From assembly GCA_963969395.1 (NCBI GenBank), contig OZ017803.1, positions 6,138,001 through 6,202,000 on the forward strand: a stretch of 64,000 bases of DNA, written 5' to 3'. The notes under the pieces are model-generated. The model made no database searches, was not told where the DNA came from, and saw nothing but the letters and a program-made list of their open reading frames with translations. Each line of letters begins with the position of its first letter. Position 1 is the first letter of the stretch. The translations under genes and the position numbers were made by a program. Positions 49,201 to 62,823 of the stretch are shown here, piece by piece. The stretch is from Pseudoscleropodium purum (lineage: Eukaryota > Streptophyta > Bryopsida > Hypnales > Brachytheciaceae).

Positions 49201-49783
49201 GACACCACTAAATACCTTGAAATATATAAAAATTACTTTTGATGTATGTGGAGTTTTGGCTATTTGGTTTCTAATATTTGTATTTGATTGTAGATTGTTA
49301 AATATCCAAAACAAAAATGTTTTCAAAATAACTTAGAACTTCAAAATGCTATTATTTTGGCTCTTGAAAATTCTAAATACCTCAAAATGCTAGAAATTCA
49401 AGAAAGAATTTGAAATATAAAATGGCTAATACTTCAAATATTTGTATTTGATTCAAACCACCTTCCGTATCACAAATAAATTTCTTGTAACAACTCAAAT
49501 AGTCAAATCTGAATATGTAAATTGGACTTTGTTGTAAGAAACCATAATAAACTAGCACTCTACATATCATCATTGGTTCATTGCCAACTATCATTTCCTA
49601 CTCACATCATTCAAAACTAAATCAACATCTACTTAACCACCAAAGGTAACTTAGTAGAAGGTTGTGGAAACTAAAAGGTACAACAATATAATTGGGCAAT
49701 TGTAAATATAATGATCAACAAAATGCTTTTCAATTGCCATCATGTATATTGGTTATAATCCATTTGGCACATCTTAAGCCATC
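46256..49783. other. AT-rich intergenic DNA, nothing recognised
   Basis: No open frame above 70 codons, no clear tandem repeat and no recognised mobile-element end. It lies downstream of the receptor-kinase pseudogene. Confidence 0.45.
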
Positions 49784-50816
49784 CTATCTAACTATGGAAT
49801 TCAGTTCAATGTCACTAATGTTGCTCAACAAACAACAATCATCCACATATAAGTTTGTATTGTTGTGGAAGGAAGATGTGGTGTTCAATGAAGGAGGAAA
49901 TTCTTCACAAACTTCAGTAATGGCTTCTCCATCTTCACATCCCCTTTTGACTTTGCTAATTGGCATATTTCCAAAAAGCATGGGTGAAACATTATGTACT
50001 TGGGGACATCTTCCAACCTTGTAGTGAACGCATGAAAGTGCTACAACTATAACACGCATTATGGCATTCAAGTCTGAAGGAGAATGTTGCATCTTTGCAT
50101 TAATAAGTGTTGTTATTGCCTCTACTTCATATTGTTTCCAAGCTTGTAAGATATTAAAAAAAATTAAATATATCAATAATTGCATGTATTGTATGTGCTA
50201 GTTATAACCATATGTATGAATGTATTTTTCAACATATTTATATACATATTAGATTACATGGACAATGAACATCCTATTATACAATACCAAACAAAAATGA
50301 CAAAAATGAATCTCATTATTTCATTATAAAAATGAAAGAAATCAACACACAAATTCACATTAAGCTCACACAAACAACGACATCGGATTGAAATCATTGA
50401 CAATTGAATATGAATTCTACCAAATATTCTCACCCAATCTCGTAAATAAATTTCTTCACTTGGTTTTTGAAGATCTCTGTTCTTCCTTCCACTAATAATA
50501 TCAAGCCCAAGAATCCCAAAAGCATATACATCAAGAGTTGTTGACACATGAGCGTGGAGTAAATATTCAAGAGAGCAATATCCTCTACAAACCAAAACAT
50601 AAATAGACTAGTAAGATCAATAGCATTGAATGGTTCACAAATCTATAGCATTTGAGTTAAATTTAGAAAATACAATCTAATGAATTGTCTATTTTAAAGG
50701 TTGATAACATCATCCCACATTGGATAGCCAACAATGTATGAAAATTCATTATCCATTGAACTAGTTCATAATGCTTCAACAACTTTAGAATATTTTCCAA
50801 GAAGTAAGCAAGTTTA

Positions 50817-51089
<273 letters not shown>

Positions 51090-52395
51090 TTATTAGGGAT
51101 AAATGCATCTAAAATTGGTAAAAGTTCTTTAAAATAAAATAAAAATGGTGACAAATAAACAAACTCAAGGAAGACTTACCATCTATCCACAAGGTTTTTG
51201 TTTTCCACGTATTCTAGTACCAAAATATGTTGATCCCCATTTCCTAAACAACACTCTTTCAACTTCACCAAGTTGTGGTGTTTTAAGCCGGAGATGGCAG
51301 TGACCTCATTCAAAAATTCCAAAAGACCTTGATTTGATGACTTTGTCAATTTCTTTACAGCTACTGGAGTTCCATCAAATAGCTTTCCCTAAATATATAA
51401 TGACCACAATTATACTTGTCTGCAAAAGTCTCAAGGCCATTTTAGAAAAATGTTTTTGCATGTATAAATCTTCACTCTATAAAGTCAATTAATATATTGA
51501 AGTCCAATTTTTAGTATAAAACAAGTGTGTTTTATAAGAAAAGGCAATATACAGGGGTTAAGTACTAGAAAACAAAGCGTTCATGCTTAATAAAATTTCT
51601 ATTTATTGGCATGTAAAAAAATACCAACTTATTTAATGTCTTAAAATACATGTGAATGGGTATTTGTAGGAATGAATTTTGAGATTGAATCTTAAAATTG
51701 AATGTTGAAACGTTATGATGCTTGGTCATCTAATCACTAATTTATATCTACTAATGCATTAAATTTAACTTTGAATCAATGATTGCAAAAAAATAATCCT
51801 TAGCAATCTAGTGCAACTTGAAAGGCATTGAAATAAAAATATGAATAATCAATCATATATTTCACCTTAAATACAACACCAAAACCACCTTCACCAAGCT
51901 TATTGTCCTCATGGAAGTTGTTAGTTGCCAATTTTATCTCTCTGTAAGAGTATAAATTGGGTTTCACATCTTTCTTCTCAAATTCTAGCAACACTGACTC
52001 AAATACATTGCTTAATGATATACCTTTTGTAAGTATACGATTATTTCAAAAACATAAACAAATGCATCCATATGCTATGTACAATTAAATCATTCTATAC
52101 TAAAGCCTTGAAGCACTATACAAAATCTATAGAAAGGAATGGATTTTCTAGTCACAAATTCAAAGCACATAGAAATGTGAAGAAAATTATTTTTTCTATT
52201 GAAACAACATAATTGTCCACATAAAGAAGAGGAGGTACTTAATTTCATTGAAAGTTTTTCAATGGAATCTATTTGGACACTGTAAGCTTCCTTTATTGAT
52301 CAAGTTATAGTAAAAAAAATTGATTTGAAAAGGCCAAGACTTTATTTCACCTTCTAGAGTGATATGTAGAGCTATGATTCTACCCATCAAATGCC

Positions 52396-53071
52396 ATATA
52401 TATATAGATATATAGATATAGATATATAGATATAGATATATAGATATAGATATATAGATATAGATATATAGATATAGATATATAGATATAGATATATAGA
52501 TATAGATATATAGATATAGATATATAGATATAGATATATAGATATAGATATATAGATATAGATATATAGATATAGATATATAGATATAGATATATAGATA
52601 TAGATATATAGATATAGATATATAGATATAGATATATAGATATAGATATATAGATATAGATATATAGATATAGATATATAGATATAGATATATAGATATA
52701 GATATATAGATATAGATATATAGATATAGATATATAGATATAGATATATAGATATAGATATATAGATATAGATATATAGATATAGATATATAGATATAGA
52801 TATATAGATATAGATATATAGATATAGATATATAGATATAGATATATAGATATAGATATATAGATATAGATATATAGATATAGATATATAGATATAGATA
52901 TATAGATATAGATATATAGATATAGATATATAGATATAGATATATAGATATAGATATATAGATATAGATATATAGATATAGATATAGATATATAGATATA
53001 GATATAGATATATAGATATAGATATAGAGATATATAGATATAGATATAGAGATATAGAGATATAGAGATAT

Positions 53072-53090
<19 letters not shown>
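52396..53090. repeat. 14-nt minisatellite (GATATATAGATATA)n in an intron of the receptor kinase
   Basis: About 45 near-perfect copies of a 14-nt unit run from about 52396 to 53010, then shift to 20-nt and GATATAGA forms and end in a GA-rich tail (53070-53102). The unit has no minus-strand stop in two frames, giving spurious 270-codon ORFs of repeating Tyr/Ile/Ser/Leu. The array starts a few bases after the splice donor of the transmembrane exon (GTAACA at 53108). Confidence 0.95.
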
Positions 53091-53102
<12 letters not shown>

Positions 53103-53219
53103 TGTTACCAAGAGTACAATAATTAGAATTGATGATGTCAATGTTGCAATTATAACCTTCATCTTTGCATTGGACTTTTGAATAACTATTCCAACCACTA
53201 AAGATTAGTATGTCACGCA

Positions 53220-55320
53220 ATTTTACTCAAATTTGATATTTATGTAATTTAAAGTAGTTGTGACTTATTTTGTTATGACATTGCAAGGTCAAAAACCCTT
53301 TAACATTACCACATGTATAAGGGAGAGTAGCCTACAACAAGCAAAGTCATTGGTTTGTCCTATTCGAATTGTTGAAATTGTTTTTGAAAAAATTTCATAT
53401 AGAAACAAGTGTAAGAAATGGGAAGAGTAGTTCAAATTTTTTTGTTTTTAATATATGAATTTATTATTAATTTTAAAAGTATGATGCTCGATTGGCACAA
53501 AAGAGTTGCCAAACTAACTCCAATGCAATAGAAAGTGTATCTATGATGGTTATCTATTCACCTAATGCAGTCACATATTGCAATGAATGCACATTCTAAA
53601 AGTTGAAATTCCAATTGCAAGCATTAATCATCTTATAACAAGAGACCTTGATTGTGGACACTAACTCAACCTAATGTAGGCCAAATCTTACTTATTAAAA
53701 AAGATAATCATAGGTTGATGTAAGATTGTATTAGATCAATCCCTAGAAGTTTATGATGGACCTTTTGCCTTTTGTAGGCTACTATACTCTGGTGGCTTTA
53801 AAAAATTAATTGAAATGATCACATTCAATTGAATTTTGGGAAGAATAAGTTAAAAATTGAATAATAACTTCTTCATTTTCAAATGTAAAACTTGTTTACA
53901 TATATTAAATGATTTATAATCCACTATTTGTAAAATTAGCAAGAATGATGAATTTCAATTTATTGTGATTTCACATTTATGTCTTCTACATATAATTTTA
54001 CATTGAAAAGTTTATATTCAAATTCATATCTTTTATAAAAAAATGTTATACACTATTGGTAATGATAAAAAATAATAATTTTATTCTTCTTTAATTGTTG
54101 ATTAATTTATCATACATGTATTTAATGATTAAAACAATGGTTAGTATCTACAATTTCTAATTGCCCTCTACACACTATATTGGTTTTCAAAAATCAATTA
54201 AAATGAGTATTTGTCCAACAGCCAAATATAACCATTTTATATTTTATTCCATTTTAGTTCTTTATTCAAACAAATCTAATTTGAATTTTGAATTATGCAA
54301 ATGTCACACTAGCATTTGTAGGGTTTAGGGTCACACAATCACATATCCTTGCTAAAATTTGAAGCTTTGGTTTACAATAGATGTTTTTATAAAGACTTTT
54401 AATGATAGTAAAAAGGAATAAAAAAATAAAAAAATTCTATGTTGTGAAATGTGGTTGGCAATTTAAAGTCCTTTCATCATTTTATAGAAATATTATACAT
54501 TCAAAGAATTTGAATTTATGTTTTTAATAAATTACCATGTTTTAAAAAATTAGAATGTCAAATATCCATTTTCTTGAAATTTTGTTTTATAAAGTTCTCC
54601 AACTTTGATATATATTCCATGTTGGATTTTCTTAGTACAAAATCTTCTTGAAGGTTTCAACCTTATCCACAATGTTTATCTTTTAAAAAAAATTGTTTCC
54701 ATTTTTGATGCACTCTCAAAAATTATTGAGAGTACTACCAAATCTGCAAAAAGTAGTATGCATCCTTCTTGCATATACATGTTCATTCTTAAATTTATTT
54801 GATTTACACAAATAGGAAATTGACATTTTCTATTTGTGTTGAATTAAATTAGTCTATATACATCATTATGGTCATTCATTTCTTAAAGTGACCATTAAAA
54901 GCCAATCAAACCTTTTTTAAATCAAGCGATAAATGATGAAAAAAATTCAAAAGAAGAAACATCCTTATTTTAAATTCAAAGAAAACTTAGATCAACGTGC
55001 ATCTTTAATTATACAATAAATATTAATGAACCAAACATTAATCATATATATTCAAGTTTGTATCAAAAGTAAAAATAGAAATTGGCATATTAAGATATTT
55101 TATTGCTTTCCATTTAAATCATTATTTTAAAACACAATTATATGATAATTTCTTAATTTATCAAATTCAAAAGTAATTAAATTAATCTATTCATAACAAT
55201 GATTAATTGTTTTTAGGCAATGAGAGCATCTTCATAAAAAAATTACTTACATGATTCAATTTTTAACTCAATTTTGATATGGTTTAAATTGTTTACTAGA
55301 ATAATCTCACCATTGGGATT
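53220..55320. other. AT-rich DNA inside the receptor-kinase pseudogene, no exon recognised
   Basis: Very AT-rich, only short open frames, and no recognisable LRR, malectin or other ectodomain exon. It may be intron. Confidence 0.4.
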
Positions 55321-55327
55321 CACTACT

Positions 55328-56541
55328 TCAATTTTGTTTAAAAACTCCTAGTACTATAGTTTGTTCAGAAGACAATGCATACGAATAGTTGTCTTCTGAT
55401 GTTCTATAGAACAATATATGGTAATACTTACCATCAATGCATTCAATCGAGTTATCAAAGAATGACTTAATAGTCTCATTATTGCCAATAATAGCCGATT
55501 CAAGTAATCGTGCTTTCTGTGACATAGTCATAGAAGACACAACGTGTATAAGCTTGATATTCGCAATTACAGATTCCCAAAACCAATCGATATAACAATA
55601 CGAGAGCTTACAAAACACTATTCATCAGGAGGATCTGTATCAAGATATGTAGTAGACTTTCTCGAGACAAGAGCGAATAGGGAATACACATGTGAAGCAT
55701 ATACAATCAGACTTGAACACGAGGATAGTGTGTATGCGCACATTCCTGGTACTATTGTATCTGATCAGAATGAGAGCCTAGTTGATGTTGATAACATCAT
55801 TGCATTGTTTGAAAGTATGGAATTCAAACTGGAAACAAGAAACAGACAAGCATTGACAAAAGCAACAGAAGAGTTTCATTTCATGTTGTTGTGTCTGACA
55901 TATACCTTGCATCATCGTACCAGTGTCTGGCTGTTGCACACGCTGTGCGTAGCACTACATGCTTTGGTGAATTCATAGACATGGGAGTGTACAAGAGCCT
56001 GCGATGCTTCAGACTCAAAGGTAGTACTAAACAAAGATCTGACAGATTCAAGTTTTTGATAGACAAGCGTGATATATCACAAAGGTTTCTGGATGGTGTC
56101 ATAACCAATGTCAATGCTTGTTCACAATCTAAACTATGCAAAGTGCTCAAAACAGAAGTTATGTGATCTGTGAACATGTTAGTATCTACTTTCCACTTTT
56201 CTGCAGGACAGTCTATATCGAGTCTGAACTTCTGGGGACCCTCTCTTATTACCTTTGAAAACTTTCTCTCTCTAGGAAGTAATCTTTTGTACCACACCAA
56301 GAAACATTCCCAACTCCCAAAAAACGCAAAGTACCTTCTATTGTCATCATCAACTCCTGCGGTTCATAACTAGATTATTAGCAGATAGAAACTATATCAG
56401 GTTATCAAGGGAATGGGACAATCTTCCTTCGGCTTATAGTACTAATATGCTAAGGGAGATGTTGGATAAGAAACAGATATCTATACTATCCAGTCAAGGA
56501 CCAACTGAGTTGAACACCAATGTCCTGGAGAGCATTTCTTA
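55328..56541. pseudogene. Scrambled primase-polymerase (AEP/PrimPol-like) coding island
   Basis: Coding-like blocks lie on both strands in an AT-rich setting. Plus strand about 55880-56166 contains FIDMGVYKS…CFRLKGSTK, then FLDGVITNVNAC, matching the C-terminal catalytic core of eukaryotic PrimPol and herpes/NCLDV-type primases. Minus strand about 56365-56170 contains CFLVWYKRLL…VIREGPQKFRLDIDC, matching the upstream core with the metal-binding DxD (motif I). The two blocks converge near 56166, so the gene is rearranged by inversion, and a frame change near 55878 separates the first block from an upstream plus frame (55544-55878). Further coding-like text lies at 55328-55618 (minus) and 56377-56541 (plus). 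The source may be a host PrimPol copy, a mobile element or an old viral insertion; the sequence does not decide. It is not functional as arranged. Confidence 0.55.
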
Positions 56542-56544
56542 ACT

Positions 56545-57890
56545 CGTTCATATCTAGGGAGTCCATAATTGCATACTCTTACTTACACAAGAAAGTAACC
56601 TTGCCAAGGAATAAACTAATGATCTTTCTATTTTCTCTATTTTATACTTAACAATTTCTTAGAGAATAAAACTAAGTTGGTATTTTAAATTTTTTTCCCA
56701 AATTCTTCATTATAAGAACTTTATGCTAAGAAGATTCAATGCCAAAAACTAATTGAGCAAGGTGCAATAAAAAATACATTTTTATCATTTAAAACAAAAA
56801 TATCTTGTAATCAATTAGGTCAATTTCTAAAATTTCTTCCAACACATTGTTATAATAGTTTAGTAAAACATTGTATAGTTAGATACTCAAAACAAAAAAA
56901 ATAAAAATTTAAAGTTTTGCACCTTGCAATAGAAATGGCAATTTAGTGAGTTTTTTTTATGACAAAAAGGCCTTAGTCATTAAGGGGTAAAAATTCAAAC
57001 TTCTCTAGTATGTATGAAATGAATATTATATCATACCTAGATGTGCTCAATCTGACAAATTCAAGTGACATGTGCTTGATAGAATTGGATTATCAATTTT
57101 AATGCATATAGGATTGCCACCAAGGTTGTCAATTCCACATATAAAAGTATCTTACATACTAATTTGATTTGGCAATGAGTATACAAATAAAAAATAAAAA
57201 ATTGATTTCAAATTATTCAAAAGGCAATGAGAAAAGGAAATGAGAAGAATTCAAACTATGAGGAAAGATATAAATACTTACAAAAGAAAACGTGAATATT
57301 GGAGGTTGTATGGTGAGAATAGTCCAATTGTTGAATATATCATTGAACTAAGTTTATTATTTGTTATAAATATTTGTGAGATGCTAGAATTTTCAAATTT
57401 GATGTTTGGAAGTTGCAAAGTCTCATATTGATTTTGACTTGCATTCCTAGAAAACAAATGCACATATATAGAATCAAACATATGTAATTCCAAGGAATTT
57501 TTGAAAAAAAACAATGAATTGCAAAAACATCAAAATTTTGAAAAGTAAAATGGCTGTATCTCCCTATATTGTTCTTATAACTTAACATGGTTGAATGGTC
57601 TTTAATACATTTAAAAACATGCAATGAAGTCAATAGAGTGGTGTTCATTGTAAGGTCTCTCTAGTTCAAACTAAGGGTGTTAGAGGAAGGTTTGACTAAA
57701 ATAGTACTAAAAAAACACAACAAACTCCATCAAATCTTTGCTTTGGTGCTTCAAAGAGTTTTGTCATGTATTTTTCTTAAACTCCAACTATTGGTCTCTC
57801 ACTGCACACACTTTACAATTATCTCTAGTAAGCATCATAAAACAAATTGAAATAAAATATGGTAAAATTATAATAAAAATAACATTTATT
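56545..57890. other. AT-rich DNA inside the receptor-kinase pseudogene
   Basis: No exon or repeat was recognised. Short open frames at 57240-57650 on both strands have low complexity. Confidence 0.35.
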
Positions 57891-58627
57891 CACAATATTT
57901 GAAGGCTTGGTGCAAGTAGAATAGAAGCTGGAATTTGTCCTTTATAGCTGTTGTTTTGCAAATATCTAAACAAACAAAAAGACAAATCAAATGTCAATGA
58001 GGCCAACTTGTTATCAATCATTATTGCACTCAAGCTTTTAAACCAACTTCAAAATCACTACAACAACATTGTTTGAACCTTACATTTTTCAAGTAGTGGT
58101 ATATAGAAATTGCCATCAAAAAAATTAGTATCACTATATCTACGAAATGTAATATTATTGAATTGATTGTTGGATAAATCCACTCGCTTGGGATTATAGT
58201 AAGCATTGATAAAGAATGTGCCATTGAAGTTATTATTGTTGGCATACTTGAGAGTTCAAAAACAAAATACAAGTAATAAAAGTTAAAGATGAAGGAGTTT
58301 AAAATTTCAAATGTTGTCAGATTGAGTGCAACAATTTGGAAACAATAGAAAGAATATTTGATCAAAAATTTCAATTCACAAATTTAGATCTTATGACAAT
58401 AGCTATACTTGAAATAAATATTATTGTCCATTCTTCACTGATCCAATCAAATAAACAAATTATTTGAAGTATGTGGAAGCACGGAAACTCAAATCGGATA
58501 AAAATAGTCTAGAACAAGGTTAGATAGACATGCAATTTTTATTTTTTTTGGTAATTCATAGAGATTGTTGCTACACTACGACTATGATAGAAATAGTCAA
58601 TTTCCAGATTACTAAAACCGTTAGTAA

Positions 58628-59422
58628 TGTTACGGAAACGGATCCGATATGGATCTGGGATCCGGAAAAGTACCGGATTTATTAAAACCTACGTCCTAGA
58701 CTTCCGGTCTAGGAAACTAGGAGATCTTTAGGGGAACGGTCTTCTACCTATTCTCCACCAGGAACTGTCGGCCGTGCCCCGGGTATTTAAACCCATTGCC
58801 ACTTCTCTTTCTCTCCCTTTATGCTTGCTGAACTTTGTACACGTATAGCTAAGAGAAAGAATGGTGAGCTAGCAACTGAGATAGAAAGAGGACAGAAAGA
58901 TCAATACCATGTAAATCAAATTAGGTTATCAGTTGTTGATGATTCATGGCGGCGGCTAGCGATCTGGCTGCAAGAAAGTCTGGGGTTGTAGCCTAGATGG
59001 TTTGTTTGGTTATCCCTTTTGATCTAGCTCACCAAGCGCAGTTAGAGGAGGACCTCATGTGTATTGGGTGTGTCACATTGTTAGATAGGCTATGGAGCAT
59101 GAAAAACGAGGATAAGATCCAAGAACTCATTTATGAAGTTCCAAATCAATATGAGTTGATAGTAAGAGGTCGACCCGTAGCTTGGACGGAAGACATCTGG
59201 GCGGATGTCTATTCGTTTAAGAAGAATGGGCTCGGATTAGCCGGAAGAGTGGACAAGTACATGACCAGAAAGTTCCGGAGTCAAGCCTACTCAAAGGAGG
59301 GATTTGCCATTAGCGACTATAAAAATGAGAGACATAGACGGATATTGGATTTCCTTATTCCAATTCTGTATCCAGAAAAGCCTACCTACGTTACGGTCAC
59401 AGTGGCCAACAAATCTATATAG
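58628..59422 (+). mobile_element. Truncated LTR-retroelement start with a gag-like ORF
   Basis: A GC-richer block begins TGTTACGGAAACGGATCC and contains a TATA-like GTATTTAAACCC at about 58780. It leads to TTAGGTTATCAGTTG, which resembles a tRNA-Met-type primer-binding site (TGGTATCAGAGC in many plant elements), and then an ATG at 58946. The frame reads MAAASDLAARKSGVVA, a TAG at 58994, and continues 141 codons to a stop at 59420. It includes RLWSMKNEDKIQELIYEVP, GRPVAWTEDIWADVYSF and RILDFLIPILYPEKP. I do not recognise the family with certainty; position after the LTR-like leader suggests gag. No protease, RT or integrase follows, so the element is truncated. Confidence 0.4.
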
Positions 59423-60779
59423 TAATGGGTAGTTCTACCTTAGATGGTCACAACCCAATGTCACAAAAACAGTCATATTTTCATCCCGCTTTTATCATTC
59501 TATTTTTTCATCCTATTTTTTCATCACGCCCCTGTCGTGTTGCATTGCCGTTCTTGAATATAAAAGGTGTCCAGCACAAATTGGGCATGAAGCATGAAAA
59601 GAATACCCATTTGGCAACCCCAAGTGCCTGAATTCCTGCTTGGCTAGTACACTTCAGTATTCATTCATAGAATTGAGATGATGCTGTCATTTGTCATAGT
59701 ACTTCAGAAATTATAGTGTGGCAAGTCTTATTCACTCATCATGGGCCCAAGAATTGCTGCTTTGCTTTGCTTTACTTCAGCATTATAGTTATAGTGTGGC
59801 AATTCATAGCTAGAATTGACGACACTGTTCTTTGTTGAAATAGGATAACTTAGGACTTCAGAAATTATAAATGTGGCAAGTCTTCTTCACTGGCATGGGC
59901 CTACGCAACCTGCCAGCAATGGACATTGACAGATGGTCAATGTAATGTAATGTTGACAGATCTCACTGAAATAACTTAACCATGATTCCATCAAACATTC
60001 CATGTTCCCATGTTCCCAACTTTCATGGTGACAACAAACTAAGTGAGCCTACCCATTTCCAACCACTTAACCAATTATGGGCATGTGGAGTGCAGATTTC
60101 ATGAGTGTAGTAATGTTCCATTCCATGTGTAGGAATAGAATTTGGAAGGATTATATAATTTTTCAGAATTTTTTAATCAAAATATAAGTATCACAAATTT
60201 TTTAGCTAAATTGTATTGTATGACCTATATTAGTCATATAAACTTTTCTATTTCTAACCATGGGCTGGTTGCAATATTGAGAGCCTGACAACCAATGATA
60301 ATGTGCCACAACTACTTCGGGAATTGCCCCACAACTTCACACAAAGAGATCAATCTATAGGTTAAAAATGGAGCTCCTATAAGTTATATTAGTAGTTACA
60401 TTCATGACTCACAACTAAGAACCTTAGAACTTTAGAAGCTCTCAATAAATAAATGAAAGACATACAATATTAACCCTAAAGCATTCCAACGTTCAATTTT
60501 TGAACAAAGAACATATTGAAAATTAGTTTTTTCGTCGTTACTATTTGGACGAATGTCATTCTAATTTGTGGAGTTACTTGATCAAGTTGTTGTATCTAAC
60601 AGTTGGATTCATTGTTACTAGAGTACACATTTTTTTAATTTTACAATTGTGGAAGTATATCAATTGTTTGACCAATTCAAAATTGCATTGACTCTAGTTC
60701 AAAATTGGATTTGTGAAAATGAGGTCATAGAATTAAAGAACACAAAATTTCAAAAAAATAATTATGTTAACCCCTCAAC
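59423..60779. other. Intergenic stretch, no gene recognised
   Basis: Two similar stretches, about 59650-59740 and 59780-59910, share CAGAAATTATA(G/A)TGTGGCAAGTCTT and ATTCATAG.TAGAATTGA, an imperfect direct duplication of about 180 bp. Otherwise AT-rich. Confidence 0.45.
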
Positions 60780-61320
60780 GCCCAAGGGGCTCAAAAGCAA
60801 CCTCACATAGTTTGAGTCCAATTCAAAGTAATGTAACTTTTGCATCTAATGTCCAAATCCAATAAAACTTGTTGGAGAAGTTGAAAATACTTTTCTAATT
60901 TATGTGATAAAATTTTCAAATCAATCCAAGATGAATTATTTTTTTGAAATCCAATCAAAGTTCACAAGTATAATTTGGGTTCACAAAATTGCACTTGATG
61001 GCTGCAACTTTGGGGGTTTATATCTCCTTCATACAAATTTGTTTTTTTTAATAAAATTTGTTGGATTATATTCCCCATGAAGTCTAGTTCTTTTGGTAAA
61101 ATTTTCATATCAATCTAGGTTGTTCTGAATGTTTGGGAGCAATTCAAAGTTCAAAACTCTAATAGTTTTTCATTATAGTGAACTTTGGCGTCATATTTCT
61201 TCTTAATACAATGCCCATTTTCAATAATTTTTTTTGGTAAAGTTGCACACACTAGTCTAGTTTGTCAATAAAATTTCATATCAATCCAAGATATAATGAG
61301 TGACTCAAAGGCATTTTAGT
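60780..61320 (+). repeat. Degenerate tandem repeat of about 180 bp, three units
   Basis: The marker AAATTTTCA(A/T)ATCAATC(C/T)A(A/G)G recurs at about 60910, 61100 and 61270, each preceded by AATAAAA(C/T)TTGTTGGA-like or TTTTTTGGTAAAG-like sequence. The theme TAACTTTTGCATCTAATGTCCAAAT resembles units of the 14-kb satellite, so the two are probably related. Confidence 0.6.
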
Positions 61321-62282
61321 AGAAGGAGGTTCAGCCTTGGATGTGATTCTTGGCAACTTTTCTTGACATTTCAAAGCCATTTTGTGGACACAATGAGTCA
61401 ATCAAATGATATTTTTTTTTCACCAATGTATTTGTATGCTTATTTTTAAGCACTTTGTAGTTTGAAGCTTTTTCATTTGAGAAGGTTTAGAATTCAAATT
61501 TCACCTCCAAATGTGTTTTTAAGAAAATTTCAGCATTCTTTTTCAACACTAAAACATTATAATCTTTCAATCTATACGGTCAAATGACTTCAAATTTGAT
61601 CCGGGCCATCTACAATATGCGTACTACATGATTGTGTGGTTAAGATCTGTATAACTTAGTCACATTTATATTTATAGCACTTCAAAAGCTACCATGTTTT
61701 TTAATCCAAAAAAGCTTGGGGCCTTCAGGGGTTAAGAAAGCCACATTGAATATCCATTCCAACAAGTTTTACTACAAGAATTGATAATACTTTTCTTGTA
61801 ACTAAATGCAGAAGGAATTTAAAAATTTTCCTTTCAAAATTTATAAAAAAAATATTATTGATAGCATTGATGAATCTAATTATATGGATGGAATCTACAA
61901 CTTTTATTTATATAGCAATTCCAAAATATTCTTTCAAATTGTACTTTATGACGATTGTTTTAAAGGTTTTCAATTATTGAAAAGACTCTAAATGTTTAGG
62001 GTTAATCCCACATCAATTCTAATCTAGCATGTTCAAAAAATAATATTTATAAGGGAAGTAATAAAAAATCAATATCATAATTCATTTCGCTAGTGAAGTG
62101 AATTCGCTCACTATGATCATACATTACAAGAATTTTGAGGCCAAGGGAAGGCTGCCAGTTTTTTATTTTCGACACCTCTGTAGTGTAAAAATGAAAGAAT
62201 TAAAAAAAAATTAAAAATAGTCAATCTAACATAGTACTAATATGGCACTAGTAGTGCCATGTCAAATTTTAAATTATATCTA

Positions 62283-62313
<31 letters not shown>

Positions 62314-62530
62314 ATTTTTAATTTTTTTTATATATTTTTTAATTTTTTATTTATAATTAATTATTTATTTATTTTCATAATTACACCGCCAAGGTTCAAA
62401 CTTCAGAACCCATCTTTGGCCTCAAAATTCTTGTAATGACCCCTCAAAAGGGATACCCCATTAGTATTTAATTCATTGTTGAATAATTTTCAAGGTGGGT
62501 ACCTCCAAATCACTACATTTTATTTGTGTC
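61321..62530. other. AT-rich intergenic DNA, no gene recognised
   Basis: A tetranucleotide (ATCT)n run lies at about 62277-62315. No coding region was recognised. Confidence 0.45.
62277..62315 (+). repeat. (ATCT)n microsatellite
   Basis: About nine consecutive ATCT units followed by an AT-rich tail. Confidence 0.9.
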
Positions 62531-62823
62531 ATTAAAAGATTTTCAACCCTTTTGAGGGTTGTAAGTTCCATGGCTACTAGTATCATGGGAATAGCCTTGT
62601 AGCTGCAGGCTATCTGACGTGGCATGGCAACTGCTACATCACTAAAAATTAATTAATTTAAAAAAAATTGCATTCTAAATTTTTTTTAATTCTATTTTTT
62701 TTTTCCAAAAAACAAAATCTGACAGCAATTGTTTCCAATCTGCTAAAGAAACATCGTAGCGGGAACATGCCTAAAATAGCCCTCTAGTCCTCTAGCCCTC
62801 CCCTTTCCAATCTCTTCTAATGG
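62531..62823. mobile_element. MITE, second family, diverged copy 2
   Basis: Resembles the element at 41146: left end ATTAAAAGATTTTCAACCC, then GAGGGTTGTAAGTTCC; right end, on the opposite strand, ATTAGAAGAGATTGGAAAGG, then GGGAGGGCTAGAGG. The inner CTGACGTGGCATGGCAACTG matches CTGATGTGGCACAATGACTA of copy 1. The exact ends are uncertain. Confidence 0.6.

Noticed and set aside
52380..53220. Two overlapping minus-strand ORFs of 272 and 277 codons
   Set aside because: They translate the 14-nt minisatellite; only the first 30 or so codons belong to a real exon (transmembrane segment), which ends at a GTAACA splice donor before the repeat.
55328..56541. Intact viral or mobile-element replication gene
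   Set aside because: The recognisable blocks are on opposite strands and in different frames, so no functional protein can be read as arranged.
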